A stretch of DNA of 64,000 nucleotides from Bacteroidales bacterium (GTDB lineage Bacteria; Bacteroidota; Bacteroidia; Bacteroidales; UBA932), in NCBI GenBank assembly GCA_017477465.1, contig JAFUVU010000053.1, forward strand, positions 1 to 64,000, in the 5' to 3' direction. The position numbers and the translations under genes were made by a program. This document shows, piece after piece, positions 16,106-26,000 of the stretch; positions within the stretch are counted from its first letter, which is position 1, and every line of letters begins with the position of its first letter. Under the pieces are notes generated by a model. The model was not told the DNA's origin, made no database searches, and saw only the letters and a list, made by a program, of their open reading frames with translations.

Positions 16106-17293
16106 CTACTCTTTGGCACCGCCCCTGTCGGCACCGCCCCTGTCGGCACCGCCTTTGCGTCCATGACCCTTCCCGCCCTTGCGGCGCTTTTTGCGCTTTT
16201 CAGGGTCGAAGCGGTTGATGGCGTCGTCACCAACTGCCGACACGAACTCGGGAGCGGCGACAACCTCCTGCCTCAGAGTGGCAGGTTTCTGGCCGCGGCG
16301 GTTCATGGCCTGGACCTCGCGGACCTCATCGGCACTTAGAGGAAATATCTGGGCCAGAGAGCCTTTCTCATAGGAGAAATACAGCTTTTCGGCAAGAATG
16401 TCGGTTTTCACGAGCCACGCCTGGCCGTCCTCGAACTCCAGAGGCTCGGCAACTTTTGGAATGCGCGAATGGGCATCCAGATAGGCCGCCACCTCATAAT
16501 TTAGGCAGCACTTGAGCTTGCCGCACTGCCCTGCCAGCTTCTGCGGATTCAGAGACAGGTCCTGCGTACGTGCGGCCGATGTCGTAATCGACTTGAACTC
16601 AGTGATATAGTTGGCGCAGCAAAGCTCGCGTCCGCATACTCCCAGACCGCCGATGAGACCGGCCTCCTGACGGGCGCCTATCTGCTTCATCTCAACCCTG
16701 ATGTGGAACTCCTCGGCAAAGTCTTTGATTAGCTGGCGGAAATCTACGCGGCCGTCGGCAATGTAGTAGAAGATGGCTTTGGTGCCGTCGCCCTGATATT
16801 CCACATCGCCGATTTTCATTTCCAGGCCGAGGTTGGCGGCCAGCACACGGGCGCGGATCATGGTTTCCTGCTCGCGGGCTATCGCTTCCTGCCAGCGCTG
16901 GATGTCGAAAGGACGGGCCTTGCGGTAAATCTTGCGAAGCTCCTGAGTCTCAGGGTTTACGCCCTTGCATTTCATCTGCCTGCCGACAATGGGCCCCTCG
17001 AGGGTGACTATGCCAAGGTCGTGGCCGGTGGCAGCCTCCACAACTACAAGGTCGCCTGTCTTGATGCTTTGCCCTGAGGCGTTTACGTAAATCCCCTTGC
17101 GGGTATTCTTGAAGCGCACCTCGTAATAGTCGTTGTATTGTTCCTGGCCGATGCCTTTGAGCGTATTATATACCTCCAGCTTGCAGCAGCCCTGACGATA
17201 GCGGATGTCCCTGTCGCCTGTCTGCTCGTCGATTACCACGGTACAGCCGCGGAAGCAATCGAACTGGATGGTTTCGTTGGAGTAGTCAATCAT
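16106..17293 (-). CDS. PSP1 domain protein, RicT-like
   Basis: A 395-residue member of the PSP1/RicT family (YaaT in Bacillus, which works with RicA/RicF in RNA processing). Key signs are the GDLVVVEAATGHDLGIVTLEG segment and the Cys-rich GVCGRELCCANYI plus CGKLKCCLNYE, which supply Fe-S ligands in the Ric complex. The C-terminal tail is Lys/Arg/Gly-rich (RKKRRKGGKGHGRKGG) and ends in three repeats of GADRGGA from short direct DNA repeats. It overlaps the holB stop by 4 bases. Confidence 0.9.
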   Translation of the reverse strand: MIDYSNETIQFDCFRGCTVVIDEQTGDRDIRYRQGCCKLEVYNTLKGIGQEQYNDYYEVRFKNTRKGIYVNASGQSIKTGDLVVVEAATGHDLGIVTLEGPIVGRQMKCKGVNPETQELRKIYRKARPFDIQRWQEAIAREQETMIRARVLAANLGLEMKIGDVEYQGDGTKAIFYYIADGRVDFRQLIKDFAEEFHIRVEMKQIGARQEAGLIGGLGVCGRELCCANYITEFKSITTSAARTQDLSLNPQKLAGQCGKLKCCLNYEVAAYLDAHSRIPKVAEPLEFEDGQAWLVKTDILAEKLYFSYEKGSLAQIFPLSADEVREVQAMNRRGQKPATLRQEVVAAPEFVSAVGDDAINRFDPEKRKKRRKGGKGHGRKGGADRGGADRGGAKE

Positions 17294-18270
17294 AAGAATG
17301 TGTATAATTGATTCACCAGGTCGGTGAAGAGGATTTTCTGGTTTACGTTGCGCTCAATCAGCAAAAGAGCGCGGTCCAAACTTCCCAGCGCCTTGCGCGG
17401 GAAGGTGGGTTTAAGGTTTGCCGCCATTTGCCGATAGTAGGGTTCATCGGCCTCCTGCAGGTGGGCAAGGGACGGCATCTTTTGCAGAAGGAAAATGCGG
17501 CGGAGATCCTCGGAGGCAAGGCGGCAGAAGGCCTTCTGCTGCTCGCGGACTTTGAGATCCGCCACTGCTTCGCCCGTTTCAAGAGCCTTCAGCAAGTCCT
17601 TGGCTACCAGGGCGTCAAGCAAATCGTGGAAGAGGTCCTTAAGCACTACGTTGTCTGCGGCTTCGCGGGCATGGACCGTAGCATCGGCCTCCTCTGAGAG
17701 GGGCTGCACACGTATATGCAGACAGCGGGAGGAAATGGTCAGAAGAACCTTTTCCGGGGCGTGGGTAATCAGCAGGAACAGCGTCTGCCGGGGCGGTTCT
17801 TCCACCATTTTGAGGAGGGCGTTGGCGGCCTGGGCGTTCATCTTTTCCGGCAGGTACAACACCACTGTCCTGTAGCCGCCCTCAACGGCCGACAAGGACA
17901 GCCGCTCCAGGATACTGCGCGCCTCATTCACGGAAATATTGCTTTGCTTCCCTTCTATGCCGATGGCGGCATACAGCTCATTCTCAAAGAAATAGGGGTT
18001 CTCCTGCAGGAGTTGCCTGAAAGAGTTCATGAATTGGAGCGACACCGGCTTGTCACTGCCGGCCACGGGGAATACAAAGTGGATATCGGGATGGATGAGC
18101 TTCTGCACGCGCGGATTGCCGCCGTAAAGCTCCTCCAGGAAATTAAGGACTATGGGGAAGGCGCCTCCGCCATCGTCCTCATGCAGCAGGATGGCATGCG
18201 GAATGCGGCCGCCCTCCACCATCTGGTGAAGAGCATTCACAACTTCCCTATTTCCATAAACTGTCTGCAT
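17290..18270 (-). CDS. holB: DNA polymerase III delta' subunit
   Basis: Clamp-loader subunit. The 326-residue protein has the delta' type AAA+ layout: GGRIPHAILLHEDDGGGAFPI replaces a true Walker A, then VRSILERLSLSA-like sensor region and ANALLKMVEEPPRQTLFLLITH with the SRC motif (LLTISSRCLHIRV). The ATG at 18270 (MQTVYGNREVV) is chosen because it follows the upstream TGA by one base. The alternative start eight codons earlier overlaps that gene. The missing P-loop residues are normal for delta'. Confidence 0.9.
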   Translation of the reverse strand: MQTVYGNREVVNALHQMVEGGRIPHAILLHEDDGGGAFPIVLNFLEELYGGNPRVQKLIHPDIHFVFPVAGSDKPVSLQFMNSFRQLLQENPYFFENELYAAIGIEGKQSNISVNEARSILERLSLSAVEGGYRTVVLYLPEKMNAQAANALLKMVEEPPRQTLFLLITHAPEKVLLTISSRCLHIRVQPLSEEADATVHAREAADNVVLKDLFHDLLDALVAKDLLKALETGEAVADLKVREQQKAFCRLASEDLRRIFLLQKMPSLAHLQEADEPYYRQMAANLKPTFPRKALGSLDRALLLIERNVNQKILFTDLVNQLYTFL

Positions 18271-18271
18271 G

Positions 18272-19252
18272 TCAATTGTTTCTGTCGGCCACAAAACGGG
18301 CGAGCTTCACAAGATACGATTTTTCTTCGGATTCAGGAAGGTTTTTCAGGAAGGAGATTGCCATTTGCACGTAATAATCCATCTTCCACATCGCCTGCTC
18401 GACCCCGTGATGCTCCATAACGAAGGCGCGCACCTCGTCGGCAAGGGCGGGGTTATCGGCAATGCCTTTCACTTTTTCGCGGATAGAACGGCTTTCCTTT
18501 GCCGACACACTCTTAAGCGCACACAGTAGCGGAAGGGTAATTTTCTGCTCCAGGAGGTCTATGCCCACAGGCTTGCCGATTGCGTCGGAAGGGGATGTGT
18601 AGTCGAAGATATCGTCCTTTATCTGGAAAGCCAGGCCCAAACTGCGGGCATAATCTCCCACTGCAGCAATGCTGTCCTTGGAAGCGCCCACCGAAATGGC
18701 GGCAGACATGGCGGCAGCCTCAAAAAGCGACGCCGTCTTTCCGTATATGATGCGCCGATAGTCGTCCTCGTCAGTCTTGGCAGAGGAGGCCCTGTCCATC
18801 TGAAGCAGTTCGCCTTCTGTCAAATTCTTGATTGTAAAAGCATATATGCGAAGGACCCGTTCCGGTTCACGCTCGGCATTCAGCACAAGCCTGAGACACT
18901 TCGCCAGCCAGTAATCCCCAATTAAAACTGCAGCCTGAGGATTGATCATGGAAGCCACTGTAGGCATTCCCCTGCGTTGAGTCGCTCCATCCACCACATC
19001 GTCGTGCAGAAGGGTGGCATTGTGCAGAAGCTCGGCGGCTGCGGCGTAGCGGTAGGTGCTGTCGCAGACAGTTCCGCATGCTCCGGCCGCAAGCAGCGCC
19101 AAGGAGGGCCTCAGGAGCTTGCCGGGATGCTGCAGCAACTTGCGGTTGGTCATGTCCAGAAGGTGCACGTTGCTCTCCAGGGCGACGTCCATGAGCACCT
19201 CCACTTCCTTCAAATGCGGCTTTAGAAAGGCTTGTATCTCTTTGAATTCCAT
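18272..19252 (-). CDS. Polyprenyl (octaprenyl-type) diphosphate synthase
   Basis: A trans-isoprenyl diphosphate synthase that makes the side chain of menaquinone. The first Asp-rich motif is LLHDDVVDG (DDxxD at residues 84-88) and the second is IKDDIFDYTS (about residues 213-217). The 326-residue length and the KLLRPSLALLAAGA motif fit IspB-like long-chain enzymes. Chain length cannot be read with certainty. It lies between holB and the LOG-family gene with 1-base gaps, so these are one transcription unit. Confidence 0.92.
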   Translation of the reverse strand: MEFKEIQAFLKPHLKEVEVLMDVALESNVHLLDMTNRKLLQHPGKLLRPSLALLAAGACGTVCDSTYRYAAAAELLHNATLLHDDVVDGATQRRGMPTVASMINPQAAVLIGDYWLAKCLRLVLNAEREPERVLRIYAFTIKNLTEGELLQMDRASSAKTDEDDYRRIIYGKTASLFEAAAMSAAISVGASKDSIAAVGDYARSLGLAFQIKDDIFDYTSPSDAIGKPVGIDLLEQKITLPLLCALKSVSAKESRSIREKVKGIADNPALADEVRAFVMEHHGVEQAMWKMDYYVQMAISFLKNLPESEEKSYLVKLARFVADRNN

Positions 19253-19783
19253 TTACTTGAAATAAGAAATCAGTTCTTCCGGGGTTGTGGGGAACTTAAT
19301 CAGGTCACGGTCTTTGGGCTCCAGCATGCCAGTGGCCACAAAATGGTCCAGCAGTTCTATGAGCGGGTTGTAAAAGCCGTCGAAATTAAGGGCATACACA
19401 TCGCCCTTATATCGGCCCAATTTGCGGAGGGTGTGAGTTTCGGCAAGTTCGTCCAGGGTGCCGATTCCACCGGGCAGAGCAATGGCGGCACAGGTGTCTT
19501 CACGCATTTTTTCCTTGCGCTCCGACATGGTTTCCGTCCATACCACTCTGCTTACGCCCGGATTCTCCAGACCTTTCATGAAGGACGGAAGGACGGCCAC
19601 ATGGCAGCCGCCGCATTTGATGGACTCGTCGGTAATGGCACCCATGGTGCCCACAGCACCGCCGCCCGAGACAATGGCATAGCCCAAAGAATGCAGGGCG
19701 CGGGTTACTTCCCGCGCCGCTGCATTGAATTTAGGGTCTATTTTCTTGCTCGCAGAGCAATAGATTACAACCTTTTTCTCCAT
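19253..19783 (-). CDS. LOG family (TIGR00730-type) nucleotide-processing protein
   Basis: A 176-residue Rossmann-fold protein with the hallmark PGGIGTLDELAE motif (about residues 104-115) and SGGGAVGTMGAITD upstream. Family members hydrolyse nucleoside 5'-monophosphates to base and ribose phosphate (cytokinin-activating in plants); in bacteria they are probable AMP/GMP nucleosidases. It overlaps the stop of the beta-barrel gene by one base. Confidence 0.9.
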   Translation of the reverse strand: MEKKVVIYCSASKKIDPKFNAAAREVTRALHSLGYAIVSGGGAVGTMGAITDESIKCGGCHVAVLPSFMKGLENPGVSRVVWTETMSERKEKMREDTCAAIALPGGIGTLDELAETHTLRKLGRYKGDVYALNFDGFYNPLIELLDHFVATGMLEPKDRDLIKFPTTPEELISYFK

Positions 19784-20445
19784 TAGAAGAACAGGCCGAG
19801 GGTAACCTTGATGCCCTGATAGTTCTTGAGGTTTTTCAAATCTACAGATGCGGCCGTGGTTGCAGGATCTACATTCAGTTTTTCTCCATTGTAGAGATTA
19901 CCAAGATTCATGAACCACTGGACGGAAATCTGAACATGGTCCAGAAGTTCTACGCCGCCGCCTACGCCGAAGCCGTATTCCAATTTGTTCTTGGCGTCAG
20001 TGAGCTGTTTGCTGACAGAATCAACAGTATATTTACCATCCGTATCGGCAAAATTTTCGGTGCCGGTAACGGCATAACCGATGAAGGGTTCGAACACTGC
20101 GAAGGGGCGGAAAGCCAGCAGATCTACACCTGCCTGGAGGCCCAGAGACAGCTCTACGAAACCGGTCTTGGTCTGGAAGTCGCCAACAGTCGATTCACCG
20201 AGCTCGTTGAGAGTTGCGCCTTTTACCTGATACTGAAGGGCGGGCTGAAGGGCGAAGAAATTGCCGATTTCTGCCTTATAAGCAATACCTGCATGGTAGA
20301 GGCTCACGTTCTTAAGCTCGCCTTTGAGATTGCTCATATCGGCGCTGGAGTTGGAGGAGGTGAAACCACCGATGATACCAATCTGTGCGTTAGCAACTGT
20401 TGCCGTGGCGAAGGCCAGGGCGAGAATAGTCAAAATCTTTTTCAT
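19783..20445 (-). CDS. Outer-membrane beta-barrel protein
   Basis: Signal peptide MKKILTILALAFATATVANAQ is followed by an eight-strand-like barrel: alternating hydrophobic segments such as FFALQPALQYQV, GFVELSLGLQAGVDLL and FGVGGGVELLDHVQISVQWFMNLG, ending VTLGLFF with the terminal Phe used by BAM. The size (220 residues) fits the PF13568-like porin-family proteins common in Bacteroidetes. Ligand is unknown. It lies six bases after the thioredoxin stop. Confidence 0.87.
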   Translation of the reverse strand: MKKILTILALAFATATVANAQIGIIGGFTSSNSSADMSNLKGELKNVSLYHAGIAYKAEIGNFFALQPALQYQVKGATLNELGESTVGDFQTKTGFVELSLGLQAGVDLLAFRPFAVFEPFIGYAVTGTENFADTDGKYTVDSVSKQLTDAKNKLEYGFGVGGGVELLDHVQISVQWFMNLGNLYNGEKLNVDPATTAASVDLKNLKNYQGIKVTLGLFF

Positions 20446-20451
20446 AACTGT

Positions 20452-20766
20452 TTATAGATTAGCGTTAATCTTTTCAATGAGAGTGGGTTTAGGCATTGCG
20501 CCTACTGTTTTGTCCACAACTTTTCCGTCTTTGAAGAAGAGCAGGGTGGGGATGCTCATGATGCGGAACTGGGCGGCGATTTCGTCCGCGTCGTCCACGT
20601 TTACTTTTACCACTTCGATTTTGTCGGCCATTTCTTCGGCCACTTCGTCGAGGATTGGGGAGAGCATGCGGCAGGGACCGCACCATGTGGCCCAGAAGTC
20701 CACAACTACGAGTTTATCGCTGGTGATGAGCTGTTCAAAATTAGTGTTCGTTGCTACTTTAGCCAT
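20452..20766 (-). CDS. trxA: Thioredoxin
   Basis: A 104-residue cytosolic disulphide reductase with the active site W28-C29-G30-P31-C32. It has the cis-Pro loop IMSIPTLLFFKDGK and typical VVDFWATWCGPCRML. Length is normal and no signal peptide is present, so it is the housekeeping form rather than an envelope reductase. It appears to be the first gene of the unit running down to gldH; the 130 bases upstream are AT-rich and hold only a terminator. Confidence 0.97.
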   Translation of the reverse strand: MAKVATNTNFEQLITSDKLVVVDFWATWCGPCRMLSPILDEVAEEMADKIEVVKVNVDDADEIAAQFRIMSIPTLLFFKDGKVVDKTVGAMPKPTLIEKINANL

Positions 20767-20837
20767 GATTCAATAGATTTTTATCAGTTTACAAAAGTAA
20801 TTAAAATCCATATTTTTAACAATAGCTTATTTTTAAA

Positions 20838-20876
20838 AAGCACAATACCCCTGAGGCATAGGCTGTCCAGGGGTAT
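20838..20876 (-). terminator. Rho-independent terminator after the beta-helix gene
   Basis: ATACCCCTG (20848-20856) pairs with CAGGGGTAT (20868-20876). Read on the minus strand, the stem is followed by TGTGCTTTTTAAAAA. It ends transcription of the gene stopping at 20897. Confidence 0.7.
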
Positions 20877-20896
20877 CGCGTAAGTAACTGAAGAAA

Positions 20897-22444
20897 CTAC
20901 CGAGGCATCTGAGCGCCGTAATTCTCCACTTTGCCGAAGAGGTCTTTGGCTTTCTCCCAAGGATACTTGTTGCAGTACATGGAAGGACGTACAATCTCGC
21001 TTCCTTGCTGATTGAGACCGAAGGCGCGGTTGAACTGGTTAGCGGCGGAATTGGCGTTGTAGCTCTGTGAAGACATTATCTTGAGGGAGAGGAAGCCTTC
21101 CAGATAGGGCTGGTCGATAGCTTCGACGAAGTCATATTCGCTTTCGGGCAGTTCCATGTTGCCTTCATATTTGGGGCCGATCTGCTCCGCTTCTTCAATG
21201 CGTGCAGCAGGAACCGAAATGGTGGCTGCGCCCATGGAGGCGAGTTCAAGGTCGCGCTTGTTGGCGAAGAAGTAGTTGTCGTACAGGTTGGAAATCTTGG
21301 CTTTTTCCATGGCCTGGGTGGTCTCGTAGTACACTCTTTCGACGCCGCAGTTGGAGTTGCAGCCGAAGATGTTGTTATGTACGTCGATGGTGCGGATACC
21401 GTTCATGAAGCGGAAGCCCTGGCCCATGTCTTCGAAAGCCTTGGTGCGGGTCCATGTGAACAGGACGGTGTTGTGGTGGAAGTCGAGGGAGACTTTCTCG
21501 ATGTCGGCATCCCTGGTTGAACCTCTTACCTGGCAGGCGGAGTAGCGGCAGGCGACGAAGATATTGTTGCAGATTTCAATGTGGCCGATGCCCATCATGG
21601 CGGAGATGCCATAGTCGCGGCAGTTCACGAAAATGCAGTTGGCGATCTTCACATTGCCTTCCACATCAAGGTGCAGGCCATATTCGTCACCGTTTGCATA
21701 ACCCACCTTGGGGCAGTTGGGCATAGCGTCAGGCTCTATGAAACGGCCGGTGAGAACGCCCTCGTTGGGGGTGCCGGTAATCTCGTCATTCACATTTGCG
21801 GCGCAGTAGAGGTTGTTTTCGCCGAAGTCGAACACAAGGCCGTCAATCACAAGAGTGCCGACAGGGCCGTTGTAGCCATAAGGCCTTCTGGCGTTGATAT
21901 TCATCAGAGGAGTGATGAATTTCTGCTCCACGGGCTGGAGTTTGGTCACATACTTGATGATGTCCCTTTCGCTGAAATCGGGGGCATAGCCGCCGTAGAT
22001 GCTGAAGAATTTGCCACGCTCTGTCTGGGCATTGCCGAAGCGGCCGCTTTCGATGTAGCCGCGGTCCATGTTGCCGAGGTAGTTACCTTCCGCCACGAGG
22101 ATGACATCGCCCTCTTCGGCCAGGTCGATGGCTTTCTGAAGGTCTCTCAGAGGCTTTTCAGGAGTGAGCCCGTCAGAGCGGGCCGATCCGGTGCTGGCGC
22201 TCACATACAAGGTTCTTCCTTTAGCTGCAGGAGTAGCGGCAGAAGAAACATTGGAGAGAATAGCGGTAGGATTGGAAGATGTAGAAGTTGCAGTAGCTGT
22301 CTGGCCGCCGGTGGCTTGATTTGCCACATTGCCTATGGCCTTGGTTGCTTTGTCTTTCAGACTTTTTAAGTTGAATTGAGCGGAAGCTATGCTTGCGCTG
22401 GCCAGCAGCATCACGGCTGCCAATGCAATTCGGTTAAGTTTCAT
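20897..22444 (-). CDS. Secreted right-handed parallel beta-helix protein
   Basis: The start at 22444 (MKLNRIALAAVMLLASASIASAQ) gives a clean signal peptide; 515 residues in all. A Thr/Ser/Ala-rich linker follows. Next comes GRTLYVSASTGSARSDGLTPEKPLRDLQKAIDLAEEGDVILVAEGNY, the DUF1565-type opening of pectate-lyase-like beta-helices. Repeating coils with HIEICNNIFVACRYSACQV and TIDVHNNIFGCNSNCGV follow. No catalytic lyase triad is evident, so it may be a carbohydrate-binding or surface-structure protein. It stands alone with its own promoter and terminator. Confidence 0.82.
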   Translation of the reverse strand: MKLNRIALAAVMLLASASIASAQFNLKSLKDKATKAIGNVANQATGGQTATATSTSSNPTAILSNVSSAATPAAKGRTLYVSASTGSARSDGLTPEKPLRDLQKAIDLAEEGDVILVAEGNYLGNMDRGYIESGRFGNAQTERGKFFSIYGGYAPDFSERDIIKYVTKLQPVEQKFITPLMNINARRPYGYNGPVGTLVIDGLVFDFGENNLYCAANVNDEITGTPNEGVLTGRFIEPDAMPNCPKVGYANGDEYGLHLDVEGNVKIANCIFVNCRDYGISAMMGIGHIEICNNIFVACRYSACQVRGSTRDADIEKVSLDFHHNTVLFTWTRTKAFEDMGQGFRFMNGIRTIDVHNNIFGCNSNCGVERVYYETTQAMEKAKISNLYDNYFFANKRDLELASMGAATISVPAARIEEAEQIGPKYEGNMELPESEYDFVEAIDQPYLEGFLSLKIMSSQSYNANSAANQFNRAFGLNQQGSEIVRPSMYCNKYPWEKAKDLFGKVENYGAQMPR

Positions 22445-22474
22445 ATGCAGTGTTATTTTAACATTTTGTTTGCG

Positions 22475-22482
22475 CAAATATA
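22475..22482 (-). promoter_or_regulatory. -7 box of the beta-helix gene
   Basis: TATATTTG on the minus strand, 30 bases before the ATG at 22444. Confidence 0.5.
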
Positions 22483-22487
22483 ACGAA

Positions 22488-22512
22488 CCCCCTGCTGAAA
22501 AACAACAAGGGG
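22488..22512 (-). terminator. Hairpin terminator after the PII-like gene
   Basis: CCCCCTGCTG (22488-22497) pairs with CAACAAGGGG (22503-22512), allowing G-U pairs, with an A5 loop (U5 on the minus strand). It lies 30 bases after the stop of the gene ending at 22542. The U-run after the stem is weak. Confidence 0.5.
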
Positions 22513-22541
22513 TAACTAGTTAAATTTGCTCATTTTTACTA

Positions 22542-22835
22542 TCAGAGAGCCTCTTCCACAGGTAAAACGTATGCCCTGAGACCTAGTTTTTGGTTGGCGG
22601 TATCAGTTTCGCGCAGAGCTTTCATTATCTCCGACGCAAGCTTGTCTTCCACTACCGTAAACAGTGCATGGTTCTGCGTAGGCCAGGCATGAGAGCCAAG
22701 ATGAGGCTCCCCGTCCACGCTTCCACGGCCGCCGACATCCTGCCAAACAGTATAACCGCGCTGGCCCAAATTTTCCAAAAGCTCCACAATCTCCTGATTG
22801 TACGCCTGGTTGTATGCAATAAATATCGCTTTCAT
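22542..22835 (-). CDS. PG0541-like PII-family partner of RND efflux
   Basis: A 97-residue protein with a ferredoxin-like/PII fold: MKAIFIAYNQAYNQEIVELLENLGQRGYTVWQDVGGRG opens with the first beta-alpha unit. The WPTQNHALFTVVEDKLASEIMKAL segment is the second. It matches the transporter-associated PG0541-type family found directly after RND pump operons in Bacteroidales. Here it follows the pump gene, separated by element C copy 2. A regulatory role on the pump is inferred from context only. Confidence 0.82.
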   Translation of the reverse strand: MKAIFIAYNQAYNQEIVELLENLGQRGYTVWQDVGGRGSVDGEPHLGSHAWPTQNHALFTVVEDKLASEIMKALRETDTANQKLGLRAYVLPVEEAL

Positions 22836-22870
22836 AATCTATGTGTTCTATGACAGATGATTATATCTAT

Positions 22871-23081
22871 GACAGATGACTGTGCGTTCTCAAATCGTCG
22901 CTTCGCGACCCCTCCCATCACGGCGTCCCTTTTCGGGCTTCGCCCTCTGAGAGATTTACTGTGGGCCCCTCCCGAATAATCGGGAGAATTGTTTATCCCC
23001 CTATTGTCCCCCAAGGGACACTTGCCCTATCGGGGTGTGGCCGAGGGTGGCCACAGATTTGAGAACGCACAGTCATCTGTC
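22871..23081. repeat. Element C copy 2 (211 bp, long terminal inverted repeat)
   Basis: A 26-base perfect inverted repeat bounds it: GACAGATGACTGTGCGTTCT.. at 22871-22896 and its complement at 23056-23081. Internal parts include GTCGCTTCGCGACCCCTCCC, GGGCCCCTCCC, CTATTGTCCCCCAAGGGACA and GTGGCCGAGGGTGGCCACAG. The right end overlaps the last base of the pump gene's stop codon. No gene lies inside. Confidence 0.9.
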
Positions 23082-26000
23082 TATTGCTTTTTTGCTTTTC
23101 TTCTGGCTCTATGTTCTGTGAAGCCGCAGTAAAGGACAGGGATGAGGACCAGGGTGATCAGAGTGGATATGCTAAGACCCCAGGCCACCGTAGTACCAAG
23201 ACCTCGCCACATTTCCGAGCCTTCGCCGCGGCCGAGGGCCATCGGCAGCATACCCAGAACCGTAGTGAGCGTTGTCATGAGGATAGGACGCAGACGGCTG
23301 CGGGCGGCGGCCACTGAGGCCTCGCGCACGCTGTATCCCCTCTCCTGCAGAAGGATGGTATAGTCGATGAGCACGATACCGTTCTTAACCACAATGCCGA
23401 GCAGAATGATAATGCCGATGAGCGACATCACGCCGACCGCCAAATTGCCCACCATATTGCCGATAGCGACACCCACAAGGGCGAACGGGATGGAGAACAT
23501 GATGACGAACGGTCCCATGAACGACTCGAACTGAGAAGCCATCACCATATACACCAGGATGATAATGAGGAGGGCCAGGAGAATCATGTCGCTGAACATA
23601 TCCTGCTGGTTTTCATAGTCGCCGCCTATGCGCCAGCTCATGCCTACGGGCAGAGGATTATCATTAAGCAGCTGAGTCACAGCCTCGACGCCGTCACTCA
23701 GGGCCTTGCCCTGGGTCATGATACCGGTGACCATGATGTAACGGTCGCGGTTTTTGCGCTGGATGGTGGGCGGAACCTTGGATTCCACTATGCTGCCAAG
23801 GTCTTTCACCTTCATTCCTCGGCCCTGGGCGTTGTAAATTACAATATTCTCGATGTCTTCGATGCTGGTGCGGAACTCCGGAGCATAGCGCACGCGGATA
23901 TTGTACTCTTCACCGTCTTCGCGGTAGTAAGAGCCCACCGAGCCGGACATTGCGGCCGATACGGCAGCAGCGGCCGTAACGGAAGACAAACCGTTGAGTG
24001 CCAGTTTCTCGCGGTCGAAGTCCACCTCATATTCAGGCGTATATTGGTCGCGGGAAAGAATGGCCTGGGCAAAGAGGCCCGACTCCATCATCCTCTCACG
24101 TACGGCACGGGCCGCCTCTTCGGTTTCGGTGAAGTCATAGCCGTAGATTTCCAGCTGCACCGATGCACGGCCGCCCATTCCGCCGCCTTCCGACACGTTG
24201 AACTTGTTGATTTCAGGGAAGAGGCGAAGGTCGGCACGGACAATGTCGGCAAGTTCGCTCACGGAACGCTTTCGGTTCTCCATTGAGCCGACGTTGATGT
24301 TCATGGTGATGAGGTAGGTGCCGTTCTGCTGCATGGAGGCGAAGGCGTTGTCCGAATCGGCCTGGCCGAAACGATAGCTGAGCACCTGGATTTCAGGGAT
24401 ATCGGCAGCCAGCTTTTCATAAATTCTGGCAGCCACGTCGCGCGTCACATCCTGCGCCGTGCCTATGGGCAGTTCGATAGAGGCCTGCATGCGCCCGCTG
24501 TCGGAATTGGGGAAATACTCCGTCTTCATGTTCGGCACGTACAGAGCCATCACGCCTATGAATACCACAATAGCGCCGGCCAGAATCCATTTCTTGTGCC
24601 TCATGCACCAGTCAATCAGCCTGGAATAACCCGCCGATATGGCATCCAGTGCCTTGTTCACAGGGCCGAAGACAGCCTTGTAAAGTTTGTTGGTGGTGGG
24701 CTTGTTGTCCATGAGCTGCGAGCACAGCATCGGCACAAGCGTCAGGGCCGCCGTGGTGGACACGATCATGATGATGGACACGATCCAGCCAAGCTGTCTG
24801 AACATGATGCCGGCCATACCGGAAATCATGGTCAGGGGCAGGAAAACGCAGAGCATCGTGAGCGTGGAGGCGATAACCGAGATACCCACCTCGGCGGTTC
24901 CATGCACTGCCGCTTCCTTGGGCTTCTCTCCCCTTTCCAGGTGCGAAGTCACGTTCTCCAGCACCACGATGGCATCGTCCACAACCATGCCGATGGCAAT
25001 TGACAGAGCACTCATGGAGATGATGTTCAGCGTGTTGCCGGTAGCGAAGAGGTACAGCAGCGAGGCCAGCAGGGCGATAGGTATACTGAGCACGACGATG
25101 AGCGTACCCTTGAGCCTTCCAAGGAAGAGGAACACCACCAGCATAACCACCAGGAAGGTGATGAGGATGGTCTCTTTCAGCGAGCCGATGGTGCGGAGGA
25201 TGTTGTTGGAATTGTCAACGACGGTGGTAATCTTGACATCGGCAGGGAGGGTGCGCTCGATTTGCTGCATCTGCTCCTTGACCTTCTTGATTACCTCCAC
25301 GGTATTATATCCCGACTGCTTCTGGATGATGATCTGCGCACCGCGGGTGCCGTTGGTGTAGGATTCCTGTGATTTTTCTTCCACATCGTCAACTACGCGG
25401 GCAACATCCCTAAGGTAAACGGCTGATCCTCCGAAGTTTCCGAGCACAACGTCCAAAAGTTCGGACGGATCCTGGAACTCCTTCTTGATACGCAGGGTAT
25501 AAGTATCCGAGCCGATGTCGATGCTTCCCGAAGGGATATTGCGGTTTTCGGCGGCGATTATCTGGGAGATGGCAGGGATGGACAGGTTGTAGGCTTCCAG
25601 CTTCGTAGGGTCGCAGTAAACCTGGATTTCGCGCTTGGGGGCGCCGGCAACCGAGACCGTACCTACGCCCGAAACGCGGGCCAGCGGGGTTGCTACACGC
25701 TCGTCAAGTATCTTGTCCAGGGCGCTGACGCTCTGATCGGCAGTTGCCGCCAGGATCATGATGGGCATGTTGTCCACGCTGAATTTGAAAAGGAAGGGCA
25801 GGGAGGCGCCGTCCGGCAGGGTCTGGGATATCATGTCCAGCTTGTCACGGACGTCGTTCGTCGCCTCGTCTATGTCTGTTCCGTATTCGAATTCAAGAGT
25901 AAGTACCGAGATGTTCTCCCTGGAGTTGGAGGTGATGTCCTTAAGGTTGGCAACGCCGTTCAGGGAGTTTTCCAGAATCTTGGTAAGGTTGTTTTCCACG

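Noticed and set aside
21581-22369. A 262-codon plus-strand frame over the beta-helix gene
   Set aside because: The minus-strand gene has a signal peptide, promoter and terminator; the plus frame has none of these.
22832-23014. A 60-codon minus-strand frame inside element C copy 2
   Set aside because: It lies wholly in the repeat; no similar frame is kept in the other two copies.
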